Positions 16,499-24,540 of a DNA stretch of 30,550 nt are shown piece by piece. A program made the translations under genes and the position numbers. The DNA is from Thioglobus_B sp964558405. GTDB lineage: Bacteria; Pseudomonadota; Gammaproteobacteria; PS1; Pseudothioglobaceae. The notes under the pieces are model-generated. The model had not been told where the DNA came from. It was given only the letters and a program-made list of their open reading frames with translations, and did not search any database. The DNA lies in NCBI GenBank assembly GCA_964558405.1, contig CAZLDG010000015.1, forward strand, positions 1-30,550, read 5' to 3'. Position 1 is the first letter of the stretch. Each line of letters opens with the position of its first letter.

Positions 16499-18301
16499 GT
16501 GCTGCACAAAATTAGCTCACCCTCAGATATCAAGCACCTGGACATTGAACAGCTAGAATTATTAGCGGCTGAGATTCGCACTTTCTTAATTGAAAATACG
16601 CAAAAAACCGGCGGACACTTAGCACCCAATCTGGGCACGGTAGAGATGAGCATTGCCATGCATTACGTGTTTGACACGCCAAATGACAGCTTTATCTTTG
16701 ATGTGGGTCATCAGGCTTATACTCATAAGATTCTAACTGGGCGCATGGATAGGATGCATACGCTTAGACAAAAGAACGGCCTCTCAGGCTTTACCAAGAT
16801 CAGTGAAAGCGCTCATGATGCATTTGGTGCCGGACACTCTTCTACTTCGATTAGTGCCGCACTGGGTATTGCCATTGCCAATGGCATACAAAACAATCAA
16901 CACAAATCAATCGCCATTATTGGTGATGGCGCACTCACCGGTGGTATGTCATTTGAAGCACTGAATCATGCCGGTGATTCAGATGCCGACTTGCTTATCA
17001 TTCTCAATGATAACGACATGTCGATTTCTAAAAATGTTGGCGCCATGAGTAAGTATTTGACCAAACTGATGTCGGGCAAGATTTACTCTACCATGAAATC
17101 AAAGTCGCTTAAATTACTCGAAGGCGTACCATTGATTCAAGAGTTTGCGAAAAAATCTGAAGAACATATCAAGGGTATGATTCTGCCAGGTACGTTGTTT
17201 GAAGAGTTGGGTGTGGATTATTTTGGGCCGATTGACGGACATGATCTGCCCACCTTAATTCAAACCTTACAAAATCTTAAACAACAGCAAAAGCCCAGAC
17301 TGCTACACATTATTACTAAGAAAGGCTCAGGCCTGTCCAGTGCTGAGCAGGATCCGCGTAAATACCATGGTATCTCACCACAATCAAGTGTGACCAATAC
17401 CAATCCAAGCTATAGCGATGTCTTTGGCAATTGGTTAATTGATACCGCCAAACACAATCCGAATTTGTTGGCCATTACCCCGGCCATGTCTGCTGGTTCA
17501 GGCATGAGTGAATTTGAGCAACAATATCCTGAACAATTCTTTGATGTGGGCATTGCTGAGCAACATGCAATTACCTTTGCTGGAGGCCTGGCAACCCAAG
17601 GCTTAAAACCTGTGGTGGCGATTTATTCCACCTTTTTGCAACGAGGTTATGATCAACTGATTCATGACATTGCTCTGCAAAATTTAGACGTGATTTTTGC
17701 CATTGATCGCGCTGGCCTGGTCGGTGCTGATGGTGCGACGCATGCCGGATGTTTTGATCTGAGTTTTCTGCGCTGTATACCTGGCGTGGTCATTATGGCG
17801 CCTAGCAGTGCGCAGCAGATGTATGCCATGTTTAATACCGCCTGGGCAATCGGTGGTAGCGTATGTATACGCTATCCGCGCGGCAATACTCATGAGGGTG
17901 ACTATCAAAGCAATGAGCAAATTGAAATCGGTAAGGCGCGTGTTGCACGCCAAGGTAAATCAATTGCCATTTTTGCCTTTGGTACCACTCTAGAGGCCGC
18001 ATTGGCAGCAGGTGAAGAATTGGATGCTAGCGTGGTGGATATGCGCTTTGTTAAGCCAATTGATGAGACAATGATTATTGAGATGGCCAATACGCACACG
18101 CAACTGCTCTCTATTGAAGACAATGTGATTAGTGGCGGTGCGGGTTCGGCTATTGCCGAGGTATTAGGCGCACATAGCTTGTCGACTCCTTTGCGTATTT
18201 TAGGTCTGCCTGATTACTTTAGTGAGCAAGGCTCGCAAGCGGAGCTATACCAGCTCTATGGCCTGGATACGCACGGCATTATTAAAGCCTGCCAGACATG
18301 A
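16499..18301 (+). CDS. dxs: 1-deoxy-D-xylulose-5-phosphate synthase
   Basis: DXS makes deoxyxylulose phosphate from pyruvate and glyceraldehyde 3-phosphate, the first step of the MEP isoprenoid pathway and a feed to thiamin and pyridoxal. The 600-residue enzyme shows H40 in T-G-G-H, the thiamin-diphosphate motif G-D-G-A-L-T-G-G (142-149) continuing to N-D-N-D-M-S-I-S, and catalytic glutamate E354 in G-I-A-E-Q-H. The D-R-A-G-L-V-G-x-D-G-x-T-H block of the pyrimidine domain is also present. The start is GTG with no clear ribosome site, and no in-frame ATG gives the family N-terminus. Its stop overlaps the DUF2062 start by four bases. Confidence 0.96.
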   Translation: MLHKISSPSDIKHLDIEQLELLAAEIRTFLIENTQKTGGHLAPNLGTVEMSIAMHYVFDTPNDSFIFDVGHQAYTHKILTGRMDRMHTLRQKNGLSGFTKISESAHDAFGAGHSSTSISAALGIAIANGIQNNQHKSIAIIGDGALTGGMSFEALNHAGDSDADLLIILNDNDMSISKNVGAMSKYLTKLMSGKIYSTMKSKSLKLLEGVPLIQEFAKKSEEHIKGMILPGTLFEELGVDYFGPIDGHDLPTLIQTLQNLKQQQKPRLLHIITKKGSGLSSAEQDPRKYHGISPQSSVTNTNPSYSDVFGNWLIDTAKHNPNLLAITPAMSAGSGMSEFEQQYPEQFFDVGIAEQHAITFAGGLATQGLKPVVAIYSTFLQRGYDQLIHDIALQNLDVIFAIDRAGLVGADGATHAGCFDLSFLRCIPGVVIMAPSSAQQMYAMFNTAWAIGGSVCIRYPRGNTHEGDYQSNEQIEIGKARVARQGKSIAIFAFGTTLEAALAAGEELDASVVDMRFVKPIDETMIIEMANTHTQLLSIEDNVISGGAGSAIAEVLGAHSLSTPLRILGLPDYFSEQGSQAELYQLYGLDTHGIIKACQT

Positions 18302-18792
18302 AAAAAGTCCTAAGGCGCTATACGCCAAAGCCGCATGAGATTAGAAACCATAAGCACTTGGGTTGGCTCTCTAAGCATTTGCACAACCCTAGTCTGTGGA
18401 ACTTTAACCGTCGCTCCATTGCCAAAGCTTTTGCCGTAGGTCTGTTCTTTGCCTTTATTCCCGTACCCTTTCAAATGCTACTAGCAGCACCGGCTGCGGT
18501 TATTTTCTCTGCCAATCTGCCGATATCGGTAGCCTTGGTATGGATTACCAATCCATTGACCATGCCACCAATCTACTATGCTTGTTATAAACTCGGTGCT
18601 TGGGTTTTAGGGGTTTCTGTTGAGCAAGACTTTGTGATGTCGCACACCTACTTTCAAGAGGTATTTAGCGTGATTTGGCAGCCTTTTTTACTGGGATGCC
18701 TACTGGTGAGTATCGTTAGCTCTATTGCGGGCTATTGGGGCATTCAAGGCATTTATCGACTCAAGGCCTATAAAAGAAGTAGACGCGCTTAG
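18298..18792 (+). CDS. DUF2062 inner-membrane protein
   Basis: The 164-residue protein fits DUF2062: a basic N-terminus, then R-R-S-I-A-K-A-F-A-V-G-L-F-x-A-F-I-P-x-P-x-Q, and N-P-L-T-M-P-P-I-Y-Y in the middle. Three hydrophobic segments at about residues 40-60, 70-90 and 120-145 suggest an integral membrane protein. No function is established for the family. It is coupled to dxs by an ATGA overlap, so it is made with it. Its stop shares four bases with that of the convergent ispG gene. Confidence 0.85.
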   Translation: MKKVLRRYTPKPHEIRNHKHLGWLSKHLHNPSLWNFNRRSIAKAFAVGLFFAFIPVPFQMLLAAPAAVIFSANLPISVALVWITNPLTMPPIYYACYKLGAWVLGVSVEQDFVMSHTYFQEVFSVIWQPFLLGCLLVSIVSSIAGYWGIQGIYRLKAYKRSRRA

Positions 18793-19865
18793 CGCACCTT
18801 AAGTTGCGCGCGGATTTGCGCTTCCAGCTCATCCACCAAATCTTCATTGGAGATTTTTGCTTGTTTAGCGCCATCGATATACATCAGATTTGGATCACCG
18901 CCGGTTAAACCCACAGAAACTGCTTTGGCTTCACCCGGGCCGTTTACCACACAACCAATCACCGCTGCATCAATCGCTTCATTGATATCTTCTAGACGCG
19001 ATTCTAGTTCATTCACCACTGAGATTACATCAAATTTTTGTCGAGAACAAGAAGGACAGGCAATCAGATTAACCCCTTTATTACGCAAATTAAGCGATTT
19101 TAAAATATCAAAGCCCACACGCACCTCATCTACTGGATCTGAGGCCAAAGAGACGCGCAAGGTATCACCAATACCTTCAGCGAGCAACATGCCCAAACCA
19201 ATGGCAGATTTGACTGTGCCTGATCTAAATGAACCAGCCTCAGTAATACCCAAATGCAATGGATTGTCAATTTGTTCGGCCAATTGTCGATAAGCAAACA
19301 CGGTCATAAAAATTTCACTGGCCTTGAGAGAGATTTTAAAATTATCAAAGTTTAATTTATCCAAAATATCAATATGTCTAAAGGCCGATTCCACCATGGC
19401 CTCAGGCGTAGGCTCGGTGTATTTTTTCTGTAGATCTTTTTCCAGTGAGCCGGCATTGACACCAATGCGAATGGGAATGTTATGATCTTTGGCCGAAGCC
19501 ACCACTTCACGCACTCGGTCTTCTCGGCCAATATTGCCCGGGTTAATGCGCAAGCAATCCGCCCCATATTCCGCTACTTTAAGAGCGATTTTGTAATCAA
19601 AATGAATATCGGTAATCAGTGGAATATTGCTTTGCGCTTTAATTTGTTTAAAGGCTTCGGCCGCTTCCATAGTAGGAATAGAGACTCGAACCAAATCAGC
19701 ACCCGCACCTTCAATAGCGCTGATTTGCGCCAAGGTGGCTTCGACATCCAGCGTATTGGTGTTGGTCATGCTTTGTACAGAAATCGGTGCATCCCCACCG
19801 ATGGCAACATCGCCTACCCAGATTTTTTTCGAGTCTCGACGCTTAATAGTATGTGTAGGCTTCAT
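18789..19865 (-). CDS. ispG: 4-hydroxy-3-methylbut-2-enyl diphosphate synthase IspG
   Basis: IspG reduces MEcPP to HMBPP late in the MEP pathway and uses a [4Fe-4S] cluster. The 358-residue protein has the cluster ligands C270-x-x-C273 in A-C-P-S-C and C305, plus E312 in N-G-P-G-E-A, at the same residue numbers as I recall for E. coli. The N-terminal TIM-barrel starts with the R-R-x-S-K-x-I-x-V-G segment. It is the bacterial form without an insert domain. The upstream small TM gene overlaps it by four bases. It faces dxs, so both MEP genes of the window meet tail to tail with only DUF2062 between. Confidence 0.96.
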   Translation of the reverse strand: MKPTHTIKRRDSKKIWVGDVAIGGDAPISVQSMTNTNTLDVEATLAQISAIEGAGADLVRVSIPTMEAAEAFKQIKAQSNIPLITDIHFDYKIALKVAEYGADCLRINPGNIGREDRVREVVASAKDHNIPIRIGVNAGSLEKDLQKKYTEPTPEAMVESAFRHIDILDKLNFDNFKISLKASEIFMTVFAYRQLAEQIDNPLHLGITEAGSFRSGTVKSAIGLGMLLAEGIGDTLRVSLASDPVDEVRVGFDILKSLNLRNKGVNLIACPSCSRQKFDVISVVNELESRLEDINEAIDAAVIGCVVNGPGEAKAVSVGLTGGDPNLMYIDGAKQAKISNEDLVDELEAQIRAQLKVR

Positions 19866-20170
19866 TGTTTTTGACGATAGGTCTCAATCACTTGATCCAA
19901 TCTCTCTAATTGCAGTTGATTGGGTTTATTATCCACGGCTTGAATGCTAATATCGCCCTGATTCAACTCAATTTGTTCAACCGATTCAACTGCAGTAGAT
20001 TCGGGCTCACTAAGGGTAATACTAACAGCGGTATTATCGTTGATTTGACGACTAAAGAGCGTCTCAAACACATAATAAGCACCCGCTACCAGCAACACCA
20101 GTAACCACAGCCAGACTCTTTTTTTACTTCTGGCTTTTTTGCGTGGGTAATAATCAATGCCGTCTATCAT
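19862..20170 (-). CDS. One-TM protein in the RodZ position
   Basis: The 102-residue product has a short basic cytoplasmic start with a run of K and R (residues 10-18), one membrane helix (about 19-38) and an acidic extracytoplasmic tail of about 60 residues. ATG 20170 begins one base after the rlmN stop, and the gene's own stop overlaps ispG by four bases, so it is tightly embedded. In many gammaproteobacteria this exact slot between rlmN and ispG is held by rodZ, whose product has an N-terminal helix-turn-helix domain, one TM helix and a periplasmic domain. The helix-turn-helix is absent here and I see no clear homology. It may be a reduced RodZ or an unrelated replacement. Confidence 0.6.
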   Translation of the reverse strand: MIDGIDYYPRKKARSKKRVWLWLLVLLVAGAYYVFETLFSRQINDNTAVSITLSEPESTAVESVEQIELNQGDISIQAVDNKPNQLQLERLDQVIETYRQKQ

Positions 20171-20171
20171 C

Positions 20172-21239
20172 TTAAGGGTTATTGCGTTTGGTTTTGTCCA
20201 CCACCTTGCCGGCCAACTGGCCACAAGCGCCGTCAATATCACTGCCTCTTTCTCGACGGGTCATGGTGCGTATGCCTTTACTATACAAATAATCTTGGAA
20301 CTTTGCAACCTGGGATTTGCGACTGGTTTTGTATCGGGTTTTCTCAAAAGGATTAAATGGAATTAAATTAACTTTAACCGCCATGCCGTCTAATAACGCC
20401 ACCAACTCTTTGGCGTGCTCAATCGAATCATTTACCCCGTCTAACATCACATATTCAAACAAAATATGACGCTCTTGCTCGCCTGATTGTAGATAGTTTC
20501 TACAGGCCTCTAACAATTGTTTGATGGGGTATTTTTGGTTAATAGGTACCAACTCATCACGTAGTTTGTCATTGGTTGCGTGCAAAGAGATGGCCAGAGA
20601 GACCGGTGTGGTTTGTGCCATTCTGAGCATCGCCGGCACCACACCCGAGGTGGAGATGGTGACTTTTCTTCTAGACAGACCAAAGGCCAAATCATCCAAG
20701 AGCAGGTCGCACGCCTCATACACAGCTTTTTCGTTAAGCAGCGGCTCACCCATGCCCATAAACACCACATTAGAGATGCGCTGATCACGACTAGATAAAT
20801 ACTCACTGGCAATCACCACCTGAGCGATAATCTCAGCCGGGGTTAGATTGCGATTAAAGCCTTGCATACCTGTTGAACAAAAAGGACAAGCCAATGAACA
20901 ACCTACCTGAGAAGAAATACACAAGGTGCCACGGGATTTCTCAGGAATATAAACCGTTTCAATGTGATTGTGATTACCCAAATCCAGCACCCATTTAATC
21001 ACCCCGTCCGAGGCAAAACTTTGCTTGGCCACCTTAGGCAGCTCTAAGCTGGCTACCTGGCCTAGTTTTTCTCTAAGCGCTTTGCTTAGATTGAGCATCT
21101 GATCAAACTCCAGCACGTGGGCCTTATACAACCATTGCATCAGTTGCTTGGTACGATAAGGCTTCTCACCCAACTCCGTAAAGAATTGATTAACAGAGGC
21201 TTGACTTAAGCCTAGGAGGTTTTGTTTAACAACTGACAT
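20172..21239 (-). CDS. rlmN: Dual-specificity RNA methyltransferase RlmN
   Basis: RlmN is a radical-SAM enzyme that makes 2-methyladenosine at A2503 of 23S rRNA and A37 of some tRNAs. The 355-residue protein has the cluster motif C114-x-x-x-C118-x-x-C121 in V-G-C-S-L-A-C-P-F-C and the G-M-G-E-P-L-L-N segment. The catalytic cysteine that carries the methylene is C339 in G-A-C-G-Q-L-A-G. ATG 21239 was chosen over a TTG two codons earlier. No ribosome site precedes it; instead a terminator-like hairpin ends only a few bases upstream. It follows ndk and is followed by the small TM gene and ispG. Confidence 0.95.
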   Translation of the reverse strand: MSVVKQNLLGLSQASVNQFFTELGEKPYRTKQLMQWLYKAHVLEFDQMLNLSKALREKLGQVASLELPKVAKQSFASDGVIKWVLDLGNHNHIETVYIPEKSRGTLCISSQVGCSLACPFCSTGMQGFNRNLTPAEIIAQVVIASEYLSSRDQRISNVVFMGMGEPLLNEKAVYEACDLLLDDLAFGLSRRKVTISTSGVVPAMLRMAQTTPVSLAISLHATNDKLRDELVPINQKYPIKQLLEACRNYLQSGEQERHILFEYVMLDGVNDSIEHAKELVALLDGMAVKVNLIPFNPFEKTRYKTSRKSQVAKFQDYLYSKGIRTMTRRERGSDIDGACGQLAGKVVDKTKRNNP

Positions 21240-21243
21240 AAGC

Positions 21244-21271
21244 AAAAACAGCGCAGACTGGCCGCGCTGTT
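21244..21271 (-). terminator. Terminator-like hairpin between ndk and rlmN
   Basis: On minus, AACAGCGC and GCGCTGTT form an eight-base-pair, GC-rich stem with a nine-base loop, followed directly by TTT. It looks like an intrinsic terminator for ndk, but its end is four bases from the rlmN ATG. It may work as a partial terminator that lowers rlmN relative to ndk. Confidence 0.6.
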
Positions 21272-21293
21272 GATCAAGATAAAATAAGCAGAG

Positions 21294-21719
21294 TTATCGA
21301 GTACGCGGACAAATACCATCCTCGCCGAAGAAGTATTCGATTTCAATCGCAGCGTTTTCTAAAGAGTCTGAACCGTGTACGGCATTTTCATCCAGCGACT
21401 GAGCAAAATCAGCACGAATCGTACCTGGTTCTGCCTCTTGTGGATTGGTCGCACCCATAATCTCACGATGTTTGGCCACTGCATCCTCGCCTTCTAGCAC
21501 TTGTACCATCACCGGACCTGAGGTCATAAACTCCACTAGCTCACCAAAAAAAGGTCGCTCCTTATGTACCGCATAAAAACCGCCGGCCAACTCTGCATCT
21601 AGGTGTAGCATTTTTGCCGCCACAATCTTAAAGCCAGCCTGCTCGAAACGAGTATAAATTTGACCAATCACATTTTTAGCAACCGCATCGGGCTTGATAA
21701 TCGATAAAGTGCGTTCCAT
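21294..21719 (-). CDS. ndk: Nucleoside diphosphate kinase
   Basis: NDK transfers the gamma-phosphate of ATP to other nucleoside diphosphates through a phosphohistidine. The 141-residue protein matches the family closely: E-R-T-L-S-I-I-K-P-D-A-V at the start, active-site H115 in N-A-V-H-G-S-D-S, and the terminal I-x-Y-F-F-G. ATG 21719 has a GGAGAG ribosome site and gives the normal length; an upstream TTG would add four atypical residues. It begins the ndk-rlmN-TM-ispG group, a conserved order in gammaproteobacteria. Confidence 0.96.
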   Translation of the reverse strand: MERTLSIIKPDAVAKNVIGQIYTRFEQAGFKIVAAKMLHLDAELAGGFYAVHKERPFFGELVEFMTSGPVMVQVLEGEDAVAKHREIMGATNPQEAEPGTIRADFAQSLDENAVHGSDSLENAAIEIEYFFGEDGICPRTR

Positions 21720-21812
21720 AGGACTCTCCAATAATAAATAAAATTAAAATTTTACAAGAGAATTCAACAGCTAACACCATAAAAAAATTCCCATGTGATT
21801 TTTTAACGGGCG

Positions 21813-21840
21813 AAAAAAAAGCACCCGAAGGTGCTTTTTT
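21813..21840. terminator. Strong bidirectional terminator after the HU gene
   Basis: A-rich tract, GCACC, a CGAA tetraloop, GGTGC, then six T. The stem extends through the A/T tails, and the symmetry lets it work on both strands. On minus it lies just after the HU stop and so ends that transcript; there is no plus-strand gene here to end. Confidence 0.87.
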
Positions 21841-21858
21841 CACATAAAAGGTTAAGAA

Positions 21859-22134
21859 TTAACCGTTTACTGCGTCTTTTAGTGCCTTACCTGCTTTGAA
21901 CGCTGCCACTTTAGAAGCTGCAATGTTGATGGTTGCACCTGTTTGTGGGTTACGACCTGTACGCGCTGCACGATCTCTAACAACAAACGAACCAAAACCA
22001 GTTAGCTGTACGCCATCACCAGCAGCCATTGCACCAGTAATTGCATCTGTTGCTGCATTTAATGCGCGACCTGCGTCTGCTTTAGAAATATTTGCACCTG
22101 ATGCAATTGCATCAATTAATTCAGATTTATTCAT
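21859..22134 (-). CDS. hupB: DNA-binding protein HU (beta type)
   Basis: The 91-residue protein begins M-N-K-S-E-L-I-D-A-I-A, has the G-F-G-S-F-x-V arm entry, and carries R-x-x-R-x-G-R-N-P-Q-T-G at the DNA-binding beta arm. It is a nucleoid-associated protein that bends and packages DNA as a dimer. An AAGGAG ribosome site lies six bases before ATG 22134; the open frame extends 11 codons upstream but that part is noncoding leader. It stands alone between a strong terminator and a 195-base gap before smpB. I assign HU rather than IHF from the N-terminus; alpha or beta naming is conventional. Confidence 0.93.
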   Translation of the reverse strand: MNKSELIDAIASGANISKADAGRALNAATDAITGAMAAGDGVQLTGFGSFVVRDRAARTGRNPQTGATINIAASKVAAFKAGKALKDAVNG

Positions 22135-22329
22135 TTCTTCTCCTTGAAAATTATCATTACTCAACACGGCTAAATGTCGAAGGTTAACTTAAGGAGGTAA
22201 GAGAATGAACTAACATTTAATCATTTGCGCTAACCCCCAAACACCTAGCACCAGACTCATTATAATTATTTTTTTTACTTTGGGTAATTAAATTCCGAAG
22301 AAATCTATATTAGTAAAAACTGATAAAAG

Positions 22330-22812
22330 CTACTGGTTATGCGCCTTTAAGGTACGTTGCTTGTCTCGATCCCAGTCTCTGGCCTTCACATCTTGACGCT
22401 TGTCATGCGCCTTCTTACCCTTGGCCAAACCGATCTCTAATTTAACTTGGGATTTTTTCGACCAATACAGTCTAAGCGGCACTACAGTTGCACCCTTTTG
22501 CTCAACCTTTTCACGGATGCGATTAATCTCTAAGCGATGTAGTAATAATTTTCTAAGACGCGTTGGATCAGGATCCACATGGGTGGACGCACTTTTTAGT
22601 GGCGAGATATGTGCGCCGAATAAAAACATCTCATTGTTTTTAAAAATCACATAGCTTTCTTTGAGCTGCACACGGCCATCACGCAAACTTTTTACTTCCC
22701 AGCCTTCTAAACTCAGTCCTGCCTCAAAGGTTTGTTCGATAAAATAGTCGTGTCGCGCTTTCTTGTTAAGCACGATGGTATTTGATGGAGTTTTTTTATT
22801 TTTCTTAGCCAT
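22330..22812 (-). CDS. smpB: SsrA-binding protein SmpB
   Basis: SmpB binds tmRNA and delivers it to stalled ribosomes for trans-translation. The 160-residue protein has N-K-K-A-R-H-D-Y near the start, the G-L-x-L-x-G-W-E-V-K-S-L-R block, and a basic C-terminal tail (K-x-x-H-D-K-R-x-x-x-K-x-R-D-W) that mimics the anticodon stem in the decoding site. No tmRNA gene is visible nearby. Its ATG overlaps by two bases the ATG of the divergent ratA gene, so there is no intergenic promoter region. No ribosome site is seen. Confidence 0.95.
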   Translation of the reverse strand: MAKKNKKTPSNTIVLNKKARHDYFIEQTFEAGLSLEGWEVKSLRDGRVQLKESYVIFKNNEMFLFGAHISPLKSASTHVDPDPTRLRKLLLHRLEINRIREKVEQKGATVVPLRLYWSKKSQVKLEIGLAKGKKAHDKRQDVKARDWDRDKQRTLKAHNQ

Positions 22813-23242
22813 GCATCGTATTTCTAAAAGTGCTATTGTGCCTTATTCAAGTGCACAAATGTATCAATTGGTCAACCAGGTGAATCGCTATCCTGAATTT
22901 CTCAATTGGTGCAGCGGTGGTTCTATTTTAAAGCAAACTGAGGCGCAGATTATTGCCTCGGTACAGATTAATAAAGGTGCACTTAATCAAAGCTTTACCA
23001 CCATTAACACCCTCACCCCCAATGCCAAGATTCACATGCAACTCGAAGACGGGCCATTTTCTCACTTACAAGGCGATTGGATTTTTACCGAACTGCGCGC
23101 TGATGCCTGCAAAGTGGAACTTAATCTAGAATTTGGCTTTTCCTCTAAGTTGTTGGACCTTAGCCTATCGCCGATCTTTAGTGCAATTGCCAATGCGCAA
23201 CTAGACGCCTTTGTTGCGCGCGCAAAATCTGTCTATGGTTAA
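22811..23242 (+). CDS. ratA: RatA/YfjG START-domain protein
   Basis: The 143-residue protein shows the COQ10/START pattern of RatA: S-A-x-V-P-Y-S-S-A-Q-M-Y-x-L-V-x-x-V-x-x-Y-P-E-F-L-x-W-C at the start, and a C-terminal amphipathic helix. RatA is variously described as the toxin of the RatAB pair, inhibiting 70S formation, and as a ubiquinone-binding protein; the sequence cannot decide. ATG 22811 overlaps the divergent smpB start (shared CATG). Its end overlaps the following pseudouridine synthase by eight bases. The RatB partner, which often follows, is missing. Confidence 0.85.
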   Translation: MHRISKSAIVPYSSAQMYQLVNQVNRYPEFLNWCSGGSILKQTEAQIIASVQINKGALNQSFTTINTLTPNAKIHMQLEDGPFSHLQGDWIFTELRADACKVELNLEFGFSSKLLDLSLSPIFSAIANAQLDAFVARAKSVYG

Positions 23243-23765
23243 GGTGTATTTATTTAACAAGCCTTATGGGGTGGTGTCACAATTTAGTGGCGATGATAAC
23301 AATCTATCGCACTATGTTGATATTAAGCACATTTATCCGGCTGGTCGACTCGATAAAGATTCAGAGGGTCTGCTGCTACTGACTGATGATGGTACTCTGC
23401 AGCATCAGATCTCACACCCCAAGTTTGACAAAGAAAAAACCTATGTAGTACAAGTTGATGGCGAGATTAGTACCAAGGCCATTGAACAACTGCGCACAGG
23501 TGTTGAGTTAAAAGACGGTCCAACCAAAAGCGCCAAGGTCAGAAAAATTGATGAGCCCAGTTGGCTTTGGCCACGTACTCCGCCGGTGCGTTTTCGTCAA
23601 AACATTCCGACTTCTTGGATTGAGATTAAAATCCGCGAAGGTAGAAATCGTCAAGTGCGGCGCATGAGTGCGCACGTGGGCTTTCCAACCCTGAGACTGA
23701 TCCGTACCCAGATCGGGGATTATCAACTCAACGAGATTAAAAGCGGTGAATACCAACGCGTTTGA
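23235..23765 (+). CDS. rluE: RluE-like 23S rRNA pseudouridine synthase
   Basis: The 176-residue protein belongs to the RsuA/RluB/E/F group: N-K-P-Y-G-V-V-S-Q-F, then P-A-G-R-L-D-K-D-S-E-G-L-L-L-L with catalytic D40, and E-G-R-N-R-Q-V-R-R-M near the end. It lacks an N-terminal S4 domain and has the P-P-V-R-F-R-x-N-I-P-x-S-W block, both of which point to RluE, which in E. coli modifies U2457 of 23S rRNA. The start overlaps ratA by eight bases and the end overlaps the DUF455 gene by about 20, so the three are one translational unit. Confidence 0.87.
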   Translation: MVKVYLFNKPYGVVSQFSGDDNNLSHYVDIKHIYPAGRLDKDSEGLLLLTDDGTLQHQISHPKFDKEKTYVVQVDGEISTKAIEQLRTGVELKDGPTKSAKVRKIDEPSWLWPRTPPVRFRQNIPTSWIEIKIREGRNRQVRRMSAHVGFPTLRLIRTQIGDYQLNEIKSGEYQRV

Positions 23766-24540
23766 GCTGGCCTATGACGCCCTAACCCAAGCCTCTGTTG
23801 CGGATAAAATCGCACAGGTTGGCCAGCTTAGCGCGCTAAAAGATGCCAATAAGCTAGCGTTTAATCAAGATTTTCCGATTAAAGAAATCATTAATCCTGG
23901 ACGTCCTGACAAGCCTAAGTTGGTTAGATTCCAAGGTGTTCCCTCGCGCGATAAAAGCGATCTCGGCATGATTAAAACCATGCATGCCATTTGTCATATT
24001 GAATTTAATGCCATTAATCTGGCATTGGACGCAGTTTATCGTTTCAGAGATATGCCCGATGCTTTTTATCAGGACTGGATTCGTGTGGCCAATGAAGAGG
24101 CTTATCATTTCAGTTTAATCAATGATTATCTCTTGAACCTGGGTTATCAATATGGCGATTTCAATGCGCATAATGGTTTGTGGAAAATTACCCATGAAAC
24201 CGCCTATGACGTCTTGGTACGTATGGCGCTAGTACCACGCGTTTTAGAGGCCAGAGGCTTGGACGTTACCCCAAAGATTCAGCAGCGCTTTGCCCAGTCA
24301 AATTTCACCCCAATGGTTGAGATACTCGATGTGATTTTTCGTGATGAAATTGGCCACGTTAGGATTGGCAATCGTTGGTATCACTATCTGTGCCAACAAC
24401 GCAATCTAGATCCAAAAACCACTTTTATTGCATTGATTAAAAAACACATTGGTGACTCACTAAGAGGCCCGTTTAATATCCAGGCTAGAAAACTGGCAGA
24501 ATTCTCCGATCAGGAGTTGGAATACCTAGAACAGTTATAG
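23746..24540 (+). CDS. DUF455 ferritin-like protein
   Basis: The 264-residue, mostly helical protein fits the DUF455 family of ferritin-like proteins. The di-metal ligand pattern is visible as E86, E118-x-x-H121 (N-E-E-A-Y-H), E168 and E201-x-x-H204 (R-D-E-I-G-H), matching the E...ExxH twice-repeated plan. That suggests a di-iron oxidase or oxygenase, but no reaction is established for the family. The start is GTG, nested in the end of the RluE-like gene. The stop overlaps that of the convergent DUF3530 gene by six bases. Confidence 0.82.
   Translation: MNTNAFELAYDALTQASVADKIAQVGQLSALKDANKLAFNQDFPIKEIINPGRPDKPKLVRFQGVPSRDKSDLGMIKTMHAICHIEFNAINLALDAVYRFRDMPDAFYQDWIRVANEEAYHFSLINDYLLNLGYQYGDFNAHNGLWKITHETAYDVLVRMALVPRVLEARGLDVTPKIQQRFAQSNFTPMVEILDVIFRDEIGHVRIGNRWYHYLCQQRNLDPKTTFIALIKKHIGDSLRGPFNIQARKLAEFSDQELEYLEQL

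Noticed and set aside
22135..22329. tmRNA or another RNA gene in the gap beside smpB
   Set aside because: No tRNA-like ends, no strong paired structure and no terminator were seen in these 195 bases; a GATAAT near the HU start may be its -10, but support is weak.
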